Source: Granulicoccus phenolivorans DSM 17626 = NBRC 107789 = JCM 15570 (GTDB lineage: Bacteria; Actinomycetota; Actinomycetes; Propionibacteriales; Propionibacteriaceae). From it: a stretch of 64,000 bases of DNA. The notes under the pieces were generated by a model. That model had not been told where the DNA came from. It did not search any database and worked only from the letters and a program-made list of their open reading frames with translations. The stretch spans positions 169,626 through 233,625 of the forward strand of contig NZ_AUHH01000002.1 of NCBI RefSeq assembly GCF_000423085.1, written 5' to 3'. Shown here piece by piece: positions 17,769-26,247 of this stretch (positions are counted from its first letter, which is position 1; the number at the start of each line of letters is the position of its first letter). Position numbers and translations under genes: made by a program.

Positions 17769-19127
17769 ATGGGCAGCACCGCCAGCGCGGCCACCGCCAA
17801 GGTGCACAAGCCGCTGGTGGACTGGTCGCAGATGCTGTGGCTGGCCCTCGGCGCCATTTTTCCGATCCTGGCGGCCTGGTACGCCACCTCCACCCAGGTC
17901 GACGCCCACCTGCTGCCGTGGGAGCCGAACATGGCCGACCTGCGTGTCTATCGCGAGGCGGCGATCGACTGGGCCAAGGGTGTCGACTTCTACCGGGTGA
18001 AGGAATCCCCGTTCATCTACCCGCCGTTCGCGCTGCTGCCGTCGCTGCTGCTGCTCCCGCTGGACTTCACCGTGTCCCAGACGATCTGGGCGGCGGTGAA
18101 TGCCCTCATGGTGATGGCGGTGGTCTACCGGCTCGGCTTCCGGGGTTGGCACGTCTCGGTGCTGTCGGGCGCGGTCATCCTGTGGATGTATCCGTTCACC
18201 GACGTGCTCAAGTTCGGCCAGTTGGGGATTCTGGTGCTGTTCCTGGTCTTCCTCGACCTCTACCCCGGGGAGGGCATCACCCAGCGGATCTTCCCGCGCT
18301 GGCGGCCGCTGCCCACCGGTCTGTTGACCGGGATCGCCGCCGGGCTGAAACTCACCCCGTTGGCCTTCATCCTGCTGCTGTTCCTGATCCGGCGGCGCCG
18401 GGCCGGTCTGGTCGCGGTGGGGTCCTTCCTCGGCACCGTCGTGGTCGGGTTTCTGCTGGCCCCCAGCGCCTCGCTCGGCTATTGGACCCGGCTGGCCGGC
18501 GGCGACTCCGGGGCCAACCCGGCCCTGATGGGGTGGTTGAACAATCAGTCGATCGTGTCGCACACGATCCGGATGATGAAGTGGCACCCCAGCAGCGAGC
18601 TGGTCGGCCTGGCGATCAGCGGCCTGGTGCTGCTGGCCACGATGGTGGTGTGCGTGCTGATCGCCCGGCGGGGGGACCTGCTGCTGTCGCTCAGCCTGCT
18701 CGGGTTCATCACCGTGATCGTCAATCCGGTCGGCTGGGTACACCACATGACCTGGCTGCTGCCCCTGGCGGTGGCCGCGTTCCGGCGTACCACCCCGATG
18801 CTGTTGCGCGTGGCGATGTTGGCCACCACCGTGTGGTACATGGTCAATCCCTATTGGGCGTTGCCCTACAAGTTCCTGATCGGGCCCGAGCGGCACTACA
18901 CGATCAAGCAGAACCTGTTCGCCGCCGGGGGCTTCTTCCTGTCACTGGCGATGCTGCTGATCGCGGCCTGGTTCGAGTGGCGGGTACGCCGCCGCACCCC
19001 GGTCGACGGGAGCGCCGCGACCCGCCCGGCCCCCGCGGCGGTCGGCTCAGAGGGCGCCGGCCAGGTGGGTCAGGAAGGCCGCGATCCCGGCCGGTCCGGC
19101 ACAGACGACATCGGCGCGGGGTCGTAG
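17769..19127 (+). CDS. GT87-type membrane mannosyltransferase
   Basis: A 452-residue polytopic protein with about ten membrane helices. The conserved first extracytoplasmic loop MADLRVYREAAIDWAKG, with its acidic pair, and FIYPPFALLP match GT-C family GT87 enzymes such as the actinobacterial polyprenyl-phosphate-mannose-dependent alpha-mannosyltransferases that build lipoglycans or glycosylate exported proteins. The ATG follows AAGGAG by 5 bases, placing it clear of the upstream tRNA. The C-terminal 27 codons overlap the end of the convergent otsB gene by 81 bp. Confidence 0.83.
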   Translation: MGSTASAATAKVHKPLVDWSQMLWLALGAIFPILAAWYATSTQVDAHLLPWEPNMADLRVYREAAIDWAKGVDFYRVKESPFIYPPFALLPSLLLLPLDFTVSQTIWAAVNALMVMAVVYRLGFRGWHVSVLSGAVILWMYPFTDVLKFGQLGILVLFLVFLDLYPGEGITQRIFPRWRPLPTGLLTGIAAGLKLTPLAFILLLFLIRRRRAGLVAVGSFLGTVVVGFLLAPSASLGYWTRLAGGDSGANPALMGWLNNQSIVSHTIRMMKWHPSSELVGLAISGLVLLATMVVCVLIARRGDLLLSLSLLGFITVIVNPVGWVHHMTWLLPLAVAAFRRTTPMLLRVAMLATTVWYMVNPYWALPYKFLIGPERHYTIKQNLFAAGGFFLSLAMLLIAAWFEWRVRRRTPVDGSAATRPAPAAVGSEGAGQVGQEGRDPGRSGTDDIGAGS

Positions 19128-19886
19128 CGCGTCCTGCTCGTCGGAGGCCGAGCACAGCAGCAGCCCCGGCGTGCCCGCGGCGCGCAACCGGTCGACGGTG
19201 TCGAAGGCCGCGAGGTCGCCCAGATCGTCCCCGGCGTACGCCACCGCCCCGGCGGTCCGCTCGGCGACCAGCCCCTGCAGCGCCGACCCCTTGTCGAACC
19301 CGGCCGCGCGGATCTCCACCACATTGCGTCCGGGCTCGGCCTGCAACCCCAGCTCGTCGGCCAGGTCCAGCAGGGGGCCGGTGATGGCGTCCAGCGCCGC
19401 CTGCGGATCCGACGCGCGCCGGGTGTGTACGCCGATCGCGCGGCCCTTGTCCTCCACGTACAGATCGGGCTGCCCGCACTCGGCCAGCAGAGCGGGCAGG
19501 CGGTCCCGCACCTGCTGGATCTCCGCGGGCGGTTCGGGGGTGGTGAGTTCTCCGGTCGCGGCGTCCCACCGCTCCACCCCGTACTGACCCAGGATGATCA
19601 ACTTCTCCAGCCCGGCCCGTCCGGCGAAGCCGCCCAGCCGCAGCGCCGCCTGGACCGGTCGCCCGGTGATCACCGCCAGCGTGCCGATCCGTCCGCCGAG
19701 CTCGGCCATCGCGTCGACCGCGGCGGGCAGGACGTACGCCTGTTCCGGATCGGCCACGATCGGGGACAGCACCCCGTCGAAGTCGAGCGCGATCAGGGCG
19801 GCGGCCGGATCGGCGATGATCGCCGCCCACCCGGCGCGGCCCTGCGGGGTGGTGACGTCACTGAACAACTGCTCCTCGGCGGTCAT
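19047..19886 (-). CDS. otsB: Trehalose-6-phosphate phosphatase
   Basis: A 279-residue HAD-type phosphatase converting trehalose 6-phosphate to trehalose. HAD motif I is LIALDFDGVLSPIV, motif II LAVITGRPVQ, and motif III/IV GFDKGSALQGL with AYAGDDLGDLAAFD; YVEDKGRAIGVHTRR is typical of OtsB. The ATG was chosen because it starts the conserved domain; it lies 67 bp from divergent otsA, giving a shared promoter region. Its 3' end overlaps the convergent mannosyltransferase gene. Confidence 0.93.
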   Translation of the reverse strand: MTAEEQLFSDVTTPQGRAGWAAIIADPAAALIALDFDGVLSPIVADPEQAYVLPAAVDAMAELGGRIGTLAVITGRPVQAALRLGGFAGRAGLEKLIILGQYGVERWDAATGELTTPEPPAEIQQVRDRLPALLAECGQPDLYVEDKGRAIGVHTRRASDPQAALDAITGPLLDLADELGLQAEPGRNVVEIRAAGFDKGSALQGLVAERTAGAVAYAGDDLGDLAAFDTVDRLRAAGTPGLLLCSASDEQDALRPRADVVCAGPAGIAAFLTHLAGAL

Positions 19887-19953
19887 GCCCCCAGCCAACC
19901 ATGCGCCGCACGGCACCGGAACCGGCCCCCTAGACTGACCCCAGGAGGCCCTC

Positions 19954-21396
19954 ATGAACCCGTCCAGTACCGATTCCGCCGATCGCGACCAGGCCGCCGA
20001 CGGCGCCGCGTCCGGTCTCGCCAACTTCGTCGTGGCGGCCAACCGGCTGCCCGTGGATCGGGTGACCCTGCCCGACGACACCGTCGCGTGGCGTACTTCG
20101 CCCGGCGGACTGGTGACCGCACTGATCCCGGTGATGCGGGCCCAGCAGGGCGCCTGGGTCGGCTGGCACGGTGCCCCGGACGAGACCCTGGAGCCGTTCG
20201 TCGAGGACGGGCTCCAGCTGGTCCCGGTGCCGTTGTCCACCCAGGAACTCGCCGAGTACTACGAGGGCATGTCGAACGCGACCCTGTGGCCGCTGTACCA
20301 CGACGGGGTTGCCTTCCCCGAGTTCCATCGCGAGTGGTGGGACTCCTATGTGGATGTGAACCAGCGCTTCACCAAGCAGATCGCCGACATCGCCGCCGAG
20401 GGGGCGACCGTGTGGGTGCAGGACTACCAGTTGCAATTGGTGCCGTCGCTGCTGCGCGCGCTGCGCCCCGACCTGCGCATCGGGTTCTTCAATCACATCC
20501 CGTTCCCGCCGGTGGAACTGTTCAACCAGTTGCCGTGGCGCGATCAGATCCTGCAGGGCCTGCTGGGCGCCGACATCGTCGGCTTCCAGACCCCGGCCGG
20601 TGCGGCGAACTTCCGCCAAGCGGTCCGGCTCCGGCTGCGGTATGAGTCCAAGGCCGGCTGGATCGGCCTGCCCGACGGCCGGCGGGCGCTGGCGAAGGCG
20701 TACCCGATCTCGATCGACGCGGCCGGCTTCCAGGCCCTGGCCCAGCAGCCGGACGTGCAGCAGCGGGCCGCCGAGATCCGCGCCGAGCTCGGGAACCCCC
20801 GCTGGATCTTCCTGGGGATCGACCGGCTGGACTACACCAAGGGCATCAAGCAGCGGCTGCGCGCCTTCGGCGAATTGGTCGCCGAGGGTGAGCTCGATTC
20901 CGACGAGGTGGTCTTCCTGCAGGTGGCCACCCCGTCGCGGGAGCGGGTCGAGGAGTACCGCCTGCTGCGCGACGAGATCGATCGACTGGTCGGGCGGATC
21001 AACGGCGACCTGGGCAAGATCGGGGTCCAGCCGTTGACCTATCTGCACTCGTCGTATCCGCGCGAGGAGATGGCCGCGATGTACACCGCTGCCGACATCA
21101 TGGTCGTCACCCCGCTGCGCGACGGGATGAACCTGGTCGCCAAGGAGTTCATCGCCTGCCGCAGCAACAACGACGGCGCGTTGATCCTCAGCGAATTCGC
21201 CGGGGCGGCCCAGGAGCTCAAGCAGAGCTACCTGATCAATCCCTACGACATCAACGGCATGAAGGCCCGGATGCTGGAGGCGGTCAACGATTCGCCCAAG
21301 GAGCGCACCCGCCGGATGCGCTCCATGCGCAAGCAGGTGTTCACCTACGACATCGACCGCTGGGCCTCAGACTTTCTGACGGACCTGGGGCGCTGA
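19954..21396 (+). CDS. otsA: Trehalose-6-phosphate synthase
   Basis: A 480-residue GT20 glycosyltransferase joining UDP- or other NDP-glucose and glucose 6-phosphate. Family motifs: [78 protein letters not shown] and [12 protein letters not shown]. Strong AGGAGG ribosome site. With divergent otsB it makes the OtsAB trehalose route used for osmotic and desiccation protection. The last 30 bp overlap the 3' end of the convergent membrane protein gene. Confidence 0.96.
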   Translation: MNPSSTDSADRDQAADGAASGLANFVVAANRLPVDRVTLPDDTVAWRTSPGGLVTALIPVMRAQQGAWVGWHGAPDETLEPFVEDGLQLVPVPLSTQELAEYYEGMSNATLWPLYHDGVAFPEFHREWWDSYVDVNQRFTKQIADIAAEGATVWVQDYQLQLVPSLLRALRPDLRIGFFNHIPFPPVELFNQLPWRDQILQGLLGADIVGFQTPAGAANFRQAVRLRLRYESKAGWIGLPDGRRALAKAYPISIDAAGFQALAQQPDVQQRAAEIRAELGNPRWIFLGIDRLDYTKGIKQRLRAFGELVAEGELDSDEVVFLQVATPSRERVEEYRLLRDEIDRLVGRINGDLGKIGVQPLTYLHSSYPREEMAAMYTAADIMVVTPLRDGMNLVAKEFIACRSNNDGALILSEFAGAAQELKQSYLINPYDINGMKARMLEAVNDSPKERTRRMRSMRKQVFTYDIDRWASDFLTDLGR

Positions 21397-23076
21397 CCCG
21401 ACCGGGGTCGGCACCGGCTGCCGCGCCGCCGTCCCGGTCCCACTGGTGGCGATCTGGGTCAGGCCGAAGGCGAGCGCGGTCACGAACAGGGGCGTTCCGA
21501 GCAGGAAGTCACCGAGTTCCTGCAGGGTGTTCGGGTCCAGCATGCTCGAGGTCGAGGCCAGCGCGTTGTACGCCACCAGCGTGACGGCCAGCAGCGTGTA
21601 CGCGGCATAGAGCAGCACCCGGGAGCCGAGCGGGAAAACCCGGGAACCGGCCCGGGTCCACTCCCCCTCGGTCAGGATGCGCCACAGCAGCGGCAGCAGC
21701 AGGCCGAGGGTGGCGACCCCGGAGATGACTTCCATCGGTTCCCCGAGCGCCTGGCGGAACGGGTAGAGCGCAACCAGCCCCAGGACCAGGAGCAGCCCGA
21801 GCCCCTGGTTGCGCTCGGCCCGACGGCGAATCAGTTGCCACGCGAACAGGGCCAGGCCGGCGACCGCGGCGATCAGCCCGATGGCCTCCGGGCTGAGTCC
21901 CCCGCTCACCCGCCTCCCGGACAACGACGGCACCGCCCCGAGGACCAGAAACAGCGCGGCGACCAGCACCACGAAGGTCGTATTGTGCTCGCCGCGCCGG
22001 CTGCGCCGGACGAACAGCACCAGCAGCGCCACCCCGAGCAGTCCGCGACCGACCTGCTGGACCAGGTTGACCGGAATATCCCCGGCCACGCCGAGGAATT
22101 GCTGGGTGGCGGAAACGCTGAACAGCAGCACGACGGCCGAGGACTGGATCACCGCGACGATGACGATCATCGGAACCATCATCCAGGCGGTGATCGGTAC
22201 GGTCAGCGCACTCCACGACTCCACATCCAGCACCGGGCGGCGCCGGCAGACCAGGGCGTAGACCGTGGCGGCGATCAGCACCAGCCCCAACGACCACACA
22301 AATGTGCTCGGCTGCCACGCATCCGAGCCGCCCCGGACCCCCTCGATGCTCTGGACGACAATCACCGCGATCAGGACGGCGAACAGGGCGTACCACAGGG
22401 CGGGGATACGGCGCGAGATCCGGTAGCTGCGCTGGACCACCGCCTGGACCAGGGTCACCGAGATCTGGGCGTACGCCAGCCCGGCCCCGATCAGGATGGG
22501 CACGGTCAGCACCTGGGTGGCGCTCAACATCCCGGAGAGCCCGAGCAGCCGCAGCTCCTCGCCGGCCCGCAGCGGGGCGACCAGGTCGGGCCCGAAGACG
22601 ACCGCGCTCACCAGCATCAGGACGATCGGGAACTCCAGCCAGTGCTGCTTGAAGAACGAGCGCACCACGATGACCACGATGAGCGCCACCAGGGCCAGCA
22701 GCGTCACCGCCAGCGACACCGGATAGGGACTGAGCCCCATCATCGCCAGGCTCATCACGGCAAACAGCGTCAGCACCGTTTTCGGCAGCCAGTGCACGTG
22801 CAGAATTCCGGTGATCGCCAGCGCCCAGATGACCGCGGCCAGCCACAACAGCACCGGGATCGACCAATCCGGCAGCAGGGTGCCGTTCGACATCGCAATC
22901 AGTCGACCGCCGGGGAGCCAGATGTCACTGATCGCGGTGGTCGCTCCGACCACGATCGCCGCCGCGGCGAGGACCATGGCCAGGCGCACCGCGGTCGGCC
23001 ACTGGCGGGGGTCCGGCGACCCCTGCCGGATCGGCAGCCACAGAACCTGGCGGGCGATGTCCACGATGATGTTCAC
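21367..23076 (-). CDS. Large polytopic membrane protein, unknown
   Basis: A 569-residue protein almost wholly made of membrane helices, at least a dozen by eye (for example FPIVLMLVSAVVFG, GLVLIAATVYALVC, GLIAAVAGLALFAWQLI). No transporter or enzyme motif is recognised. The GTG start overlaps the stop of the upstream beta-propeller gene (GTGA), so the two products are probably made together and may form a membrane-anchored complex. The 3' end overlaps otsA by 30 bp. Not identified. Confidence 0.78.
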   Translation of the reverse strand: MNIIVDIARQVLWLPIRQGSPDPRQWPTAVRLAMVLAAAAIVVGATTAISDIWLPGGRLIAMSNGTLLPDWSIPVLLWLAAVIWALAITGILHVHWLPKTVLTLFAVMSLAMMGLSPYPVSLAVTLLALVALIVVIVVRSFFKQHWLEFPIVLMLVSAVVFGPDLVAPLRAGEELRLLGLSGMLSATQVLTVPILIGAGLAYAQISVTLVQAVVQRSYRISRRIPALWYALFAVLIAVIVVQSIEGVRGGSDAWQPSTFVWSLGLVLIAATVYALVCRRRPVLDVESWSALTVPITAWMMVPMIVIVAVIQSSAVVLLFSVSATQQFLGVAGDIPVNLVQQVGRGLLGVALLVLFVRRSRRGEHNTTFVVLVAALFLVLGAVPSLSGRRVSGGLSPEAIGLIAAVAGLALFAWQLIRRRAERNQGLGLLLVLGLVALYPFRQALGEPMEVISGVATLGLLLPLLWRILTEGEWTRAGSRVFPLGSRVLLYAAYTLLAVTLVAYNALASTSSMLDPNTLQELGDFLLGTPLFVTALAFGLTQIATSGTGTAARQPVPTPVGSAPQVRQKV

Positions 23077-24833
23077 TGCCACCTCCCCAGCAGCCGGACC
23101 GCTCCGGTGATCCAGATCCGGCCCTGCGGATCCACCGACAGCTTCCACTGGTTGTTGTTCTCGAGTTCGTCGGGCAGGGCCGTCAGCTCTCCGCGGTCGT
23201 CGATCGTGAAGGCGTGTTGACCGCTGAGCAGCAGAACCTTGTCCTGCAGCGGGGCGCTGGTCACCAAGGGCTCGGTGGCCACACGCCAGCGCTCCGATCC
23301 GTCGGGGGTCAGCCCCAGGACCACGGTGTCGGTGACCACGATGAGGCCCTCGGCGGTCGGCCAGATCTCGCGCGGAAGTCCTGGCAGTGAACCGCGATAG
23401 CGCACCGTCCCGTCCGGGGAGATCAGCCGCAGCCCGCTGAAGGAGTCGGCGACCCACCAGCCCGCCTCGGTGGCCAGCATGGCGACCACGTCCGAGCCGG
23501 TATCGACCGACCACAACTCGCGCCCGTCCGCCGCCGACAGGGCCCGGACACCTTTCAGGCCGCGCAGGACCACCTGTCCGTCGGCGACCCGGATCCCGCT
23601 GGCCGGGTCGGGCGCGCGCGTCTGCCAGCCCTGGGCTCCGGTACGCAGGTCGAGGCTGGTCACGCTGCCGTCCCGGCTGCGGACCACCAGGGCGCCATCG
23701 TCCAGGGCGGCCGGTTCGCCGACGGCCGCCTCCGGCAGGGTCTGTTCCCACACATACGTCCCGTTGCGGTCGTAGGTCACCACGCGGGCCCAACTCGTGG
23801 TGGCCACGATCAGGTCTCCGAACGCGGCCACCGAGGTGATGTAGCCGCCCGGGACGCGCTGCCACCGGATGTTGAGGTCGTCGTCGAAGGCGATCAGCGC
23901 GCCCTCGGACTGCCCGGCGATCACGTGCCCGCCGGAGGTGAAGTGGGCCACCGGACTGACCGCGTTGACGCCGATGGACAGCGTGCCGCGGTGCAGCATG
24001 CCGGCCACCAGACGCGGAGTTCCGGTGAGCCGACCCTGCCCGGTGCCGGCGGTCAGCCCGACCAGGGTGGGTGGTCGCAGGTCACCGGCCCGCCAGGCGC
24101 CGCGTGCGTCCTCGAAGGCCACCAGTCCGCGGTCCGGGCACCGGGTCTGCTGGGTGGTGGTGTCGGTCCCGTCGACGCTGTCGGTCAACCGGATCACCAG
24201 GCAGTCCCCGTCGCCGGCGATCTCGCCGCGGGTACGGTACGCGACCGCGGTTCCGTCGTTGCGGCGCAGCGTACCGCTGGACTCGAAGGTCTGCCCGGCC
24301 CGCGGATCGGTGGGCAGCACCATCCGCGCCGGACTGTAGGCCTGCCACTGGTCGCCGGATTCCACCGCGTGCTCCAGCAGGCCCTGCTCCCCCATCTCGG
24401 AGAAGCGCTGCGCACCGTCGGGATGGGTGGTCTCCAGCACCCACCTTGCCTCGGCCAGGGCGGTGAAGTCCTGGGCGCCGTCCATCCACGGCGACGCCAT
24501 CGGGATGGAGCGGACCGGCAGCGCGGCAACTTCCAGCAGCAGCGGGACCGATCCCGGTGCATAGCCGGTGCGGATGCCGGTCGAGCCGACCCAGCGGGCG
24601 ACCGGTGGCTCGGTCGGGGGCCGCGCGGTGACCGCCATCAGCACCGAGGCCAGCACGGCCAACGTGGTGACCACGACCGCGGCGACAAGTGCGATCCGGC
24701 GCCTCCGGTGCGGCGGCGGGGCTCCGGGTGGTGGTTGGGCTCCGGGTGGTGGTGCGGCGCCCGGCGGTCGGGTCGCCACCGGCGACCGAGACGGGGGCGT
24801 CGGCCCCTGCGGGAGGACGTACCCCGGACTCAT
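23073..24833 (-). CDS. Membrane-anchored PQQ-like beta-propeller protein
   Basis: About 586 residues. A Pro-rich cytoplasmic start (PPPGAQPPPGAPPP) precedes one membrane helix (IALVAAVVVTTLAVLASVLMAV). The exposed region ends in repeated propeller blades with PQQ-like signatures: YDRNGTYVWEQTL, LDLRTGAQGWQTRA, LSAADGRELWSVDTG and LTPDGSERWRV. Propellers of this type usually act as scaffolds or sensors; no cofactor site is evident. Start chosen at ATG 24833, which overlaps the stop of a short upstream reading frame. Forms a pair with the polytopic protein that follows. Confidence 0.82.
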   Translation of the reverse strand: MSPGYVLPQGPTPPSRSPVATRPPGAAPPPGAQPPPGAPPPHRRRRIALVAAVVVTTLAVLASVLMAVTARPPTEPPVARWVGSTGIRTGYAPGSVPLLLEVAALPVRSIPMASPWMDGAQDFTALAEARWVLETTHPDGAQRFSEMGEQGLLEHAVESGDQWQAYSPARMVLPTDPRAGQTFESSGTLRRNDGTAVAYRTRGEIAGDGDCLVIRLTDSVDGTDTTTQQTRCPDRGLVAFEDARGAWRAGDLRPPTLVGLTAGTGQGRLTGTPRLVAGMLHRGTLSIGVNAVSPVAHFTSGGHVIAGQSEGALIAFDDDLNIRWQRVPGGYITSVAAFGDLIVATTSWARVVTYDRNGTYVWEQTLPEAAVGEPAALDDGALVVRSRDGSVTSLDLRTGAQGWQTRAPDPASGIRVADGQVVLRGLKGVRALSAADGRELWSVDTGSDVVAMLATEAGWWVADSFSGLRLISPDGTVRYRGSLPGLPREIWPTAEGLIVVTDTVVLGLTPDGSERWRVATEPLVTSAPLQDKVLLLSGQHAFTIDDRGELTALPDELENNNQWKLSVDPQGRIWITGAVRLLGRWQ

Positions 24834-24877
24834 CGCGGCGCACCGGTCGGCACCGGGCCGACGATCTCGCTGTGCAT
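24830..24877 (-). CDS. Possible 15-residue leader peptide
   Basis: A short frame MHSEIVGPVPTGAPR with a purine-rich GGGGGAGAG just before its ATG. Its stop overlaps the ATG of the propeller gene as ATGA. The propeller gene has no good ribosome site of its own, so this frame may deliver ribosomes to it. Whether the peptide is made is untested. Confidence 0.4.
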   Translation of the reverse strand: MHSEIVGPVPTGAPR

Positions 24878-24938
24878 GCTCTCCCCCCGTAGCGGGATCC
24901 CCCAACCCCGTTGGGGGCAAGCCTAGGCACTGCGGGAC

Positions 24939-25616
24939 TCACCTGGCCACGTCTTCGAGTCCTATCTCCGGACGACACAGCCGGTCCCGGTCCACCTCCG
25001 CCCCGGATTCGATCAGCCGGGTCAGCGCCGCAACTTCGCTCGGAGCCGGGTCGATGGCGACCGCCCCGAGCAGCCGGTGCCCCCGGATGCGGAAGGCGTA
25101 CCGGGGCTCGCCAGCGATGATGCGCAGCAGGGTCTCCCCGTCCGCGCCCGGGTCGCCGAGGCGCTCGATCCGCGAGCGGTACAGCGCCAGGTGGCGGGTC
25201 GGGGCGTCGGCCGGGTCGGCCGCGCTGACGGCGACCAGATCTGCCGGCAGAAACTTCGGTCCGACCTCGACCACCAGCCGGCCCGGATGCTCCGGGTCCG
25301 GGCGTACGCCGGTGATCGCCCCGAGGATCGTGGCGACCCCGTGGGCGCGGTGCCGGGCCATCACCACCTCGGCGAGTTCGCGACCCAGCAGCGGGGTCAG
25401 CGGAGCCGGGTCGGGGTCGACCAGGGCCGCGACGGCGCCGGCCTCGACCGCGGCGGCGACCAGTTCGGAGCCGAGTACGCCGCCGCCGGCCACCACCAAC
25501 CGCAGGCCGGGGGCCATCTGGGCGAGCGCGTCGGCCAGGTCGGCGCGCGAGCCGAGCGTGCGTACGCCGGGCCGGCGCAGCACCGAGTCGGCGGCGGCGA
25601 AGGCCGGTCCGGTCAC
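24939..25616 (-). CDS. Reduced pyridine nucleotide-disulfide oxidoreductase
   Basis: A 225-residue protein holding the NAD(P)-binding Rossmann motif LRLVVAGGGVLGSELVAAAVEAG near residues 38-60 and a C-terminal segment like ferredoxin reductases (YAFRIRGHRLLGAVAIDPAPSEVAAL). The usual N-terminal FAD-binding domain is missing, since normal members have about 400 residues. GTG start overlapping the Rieske gene stop (GTGA). It may be a degenerate remnant or a protein with an altered job; electron transfer with the adjacent Rieske protein is inferred from location only. Confidence 0.65.
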   Translation of the reverse strand: MTGPAFAAADSVLRRPGVRTLGSRADLADALAQMAPGLRLVVAGGGVLGSELVAAAVEAGAVAALVDPDPAPLTPLLGRELAEVVMARHRAHGVATILGAITGVRPDPEHPGRLVVEVGPKFLPADLVAVSAADPADAPTRHLALYRSRIERLGDPGADGETLLRIIAGEPRYAFRIRGHRLLGAVAIDPAPSEVAALTRLIESGAEVDRDRLCRPEIGLEDVAR

Positions 25617-25963
25617 GGCTCGACCGGGTTCGGGACCGGGGTGAGCCACACCTGGTCGCCGCGAACCTCGACCGGATAGGTCCGCACGGGGACGTTGGCC
25701 GGCGGCATCTGCGGGTGACCGTTGCGCAGGCAGAACTGGGAGCCGTGTCCGGGGCACTCGATCAGGCTGCCCTCGACGAACCCCTCCGACAGGGAGACCT
25801 CCGCGTGCGTACACAGGTCGGAGATGGCGTAGAAGGTGCCGTCCTCGGCCCGGACCAGGGCGATGTCCTCCGTGGCCCCGCAGCGGTCCGCCGGGATCCG
25901 GATGGCCGACTCCGGTTCGAGTTCATTGACCTGCGCCACCGCCACCGGTTCACTCACCGACAT
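25613..25963 (-). CDS. Rieske [2Fe-2S] ferredoxin
   Basis: A 116-residue Rieske protein with both cluster loops: CTHAEVSL and CPGHGSQF, separated by 17 residues between the first His and the second Cys. It is of the soluble dioxygenase-ferredoxin type (non-heme iron oxygenase ferredoxin subunit), without signal peptide or membrane helix. Such genes in actinobacteria commonly stand near suf genes or oxidoreductases. Here it leads a two-gene unit with the reduced oxidoreductase. Confidence 0.88.
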   Translation of the reverse strand: MSVSEPVAVAQVNELEPESAIRIPADRCGATEDIALVRAEDGTFYAISDLCTHAEVSLSEGFVEGSLIECPGHGSQFCLRNGHPQMPPANVPVRTYPVEVRGDQVWLTPVPNPVEP

Positions 25964-26011
25964 CCCCTTCGTTCAGCCGACCGCGCACCGGGTCGGCCCC
26001 GAACAACAAAA

Positions 26012-26047
26012 GCCTCCGCCCCGGAGTAGTGTTCCCGGTGCAGAGGC
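26012..26047 (-). terminator. Terminator at the left element boundary
   Basis: On the minus strand GCCTCTGCACCGG pairs with CCGGGGCGGAGGC (one T:G and one mismatch) and is followed by TTTTGTTG. It lies just beyond the tRNA 3'-end copy, so it is probably the original chromosomal terminator of tRNA-Asn, displaced by integration. Confidence 0.6.
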
Positions 26048-26088
26048 CTGTTGCCATTGGCTCCCCCGACTGGACTCGAACCAGTAAC
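26041..26088. repeat. attL: duplicated tRNA-Asn 3' end
   Basis: Positions 26058-26088 are identical over 31 bp to 34052-34082, the 3' part of the intact tRNA-Asn gene (T arm, acceptor and CCA). Adding 26041-26054 against 34035-34048 extends the match to 48 bp with 3 mismatches, reaching into the terminator stem. This is the attachment-site copy left by site-specific integration. Confidence 0.93.
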
Positions 26089-26214
26089 ACGGTGAACCTT
26101 CCCTAACTGAGCTGGGACGCATCAGACATGCTTCTCACTAGGTGTTACGCAATACAGTAGTGGGAATGTCGGATAGGCACAAGTAGGCAGATGTGGGCTT
26201 AAAATGGCTTTAAT

Positions 26215-26233
26215 CCTGCACGTATCCTGCACG
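26215..26233. promoter_or_regulatory. Left arm-type integrase site pair
   Basis: CCTGCACG at 26215-26222 and 26226-26233, an 11-bp period, between attL and the integrase start. The same pair with the same period lies at 33974-33992 inside the right end. Paired short repeats inside both ends are typical of arm sites bound by the integrase N-terminal domain. Confidence 0.7.
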
Positions 26234-26247
26234 GAAGGTCCCCACAC

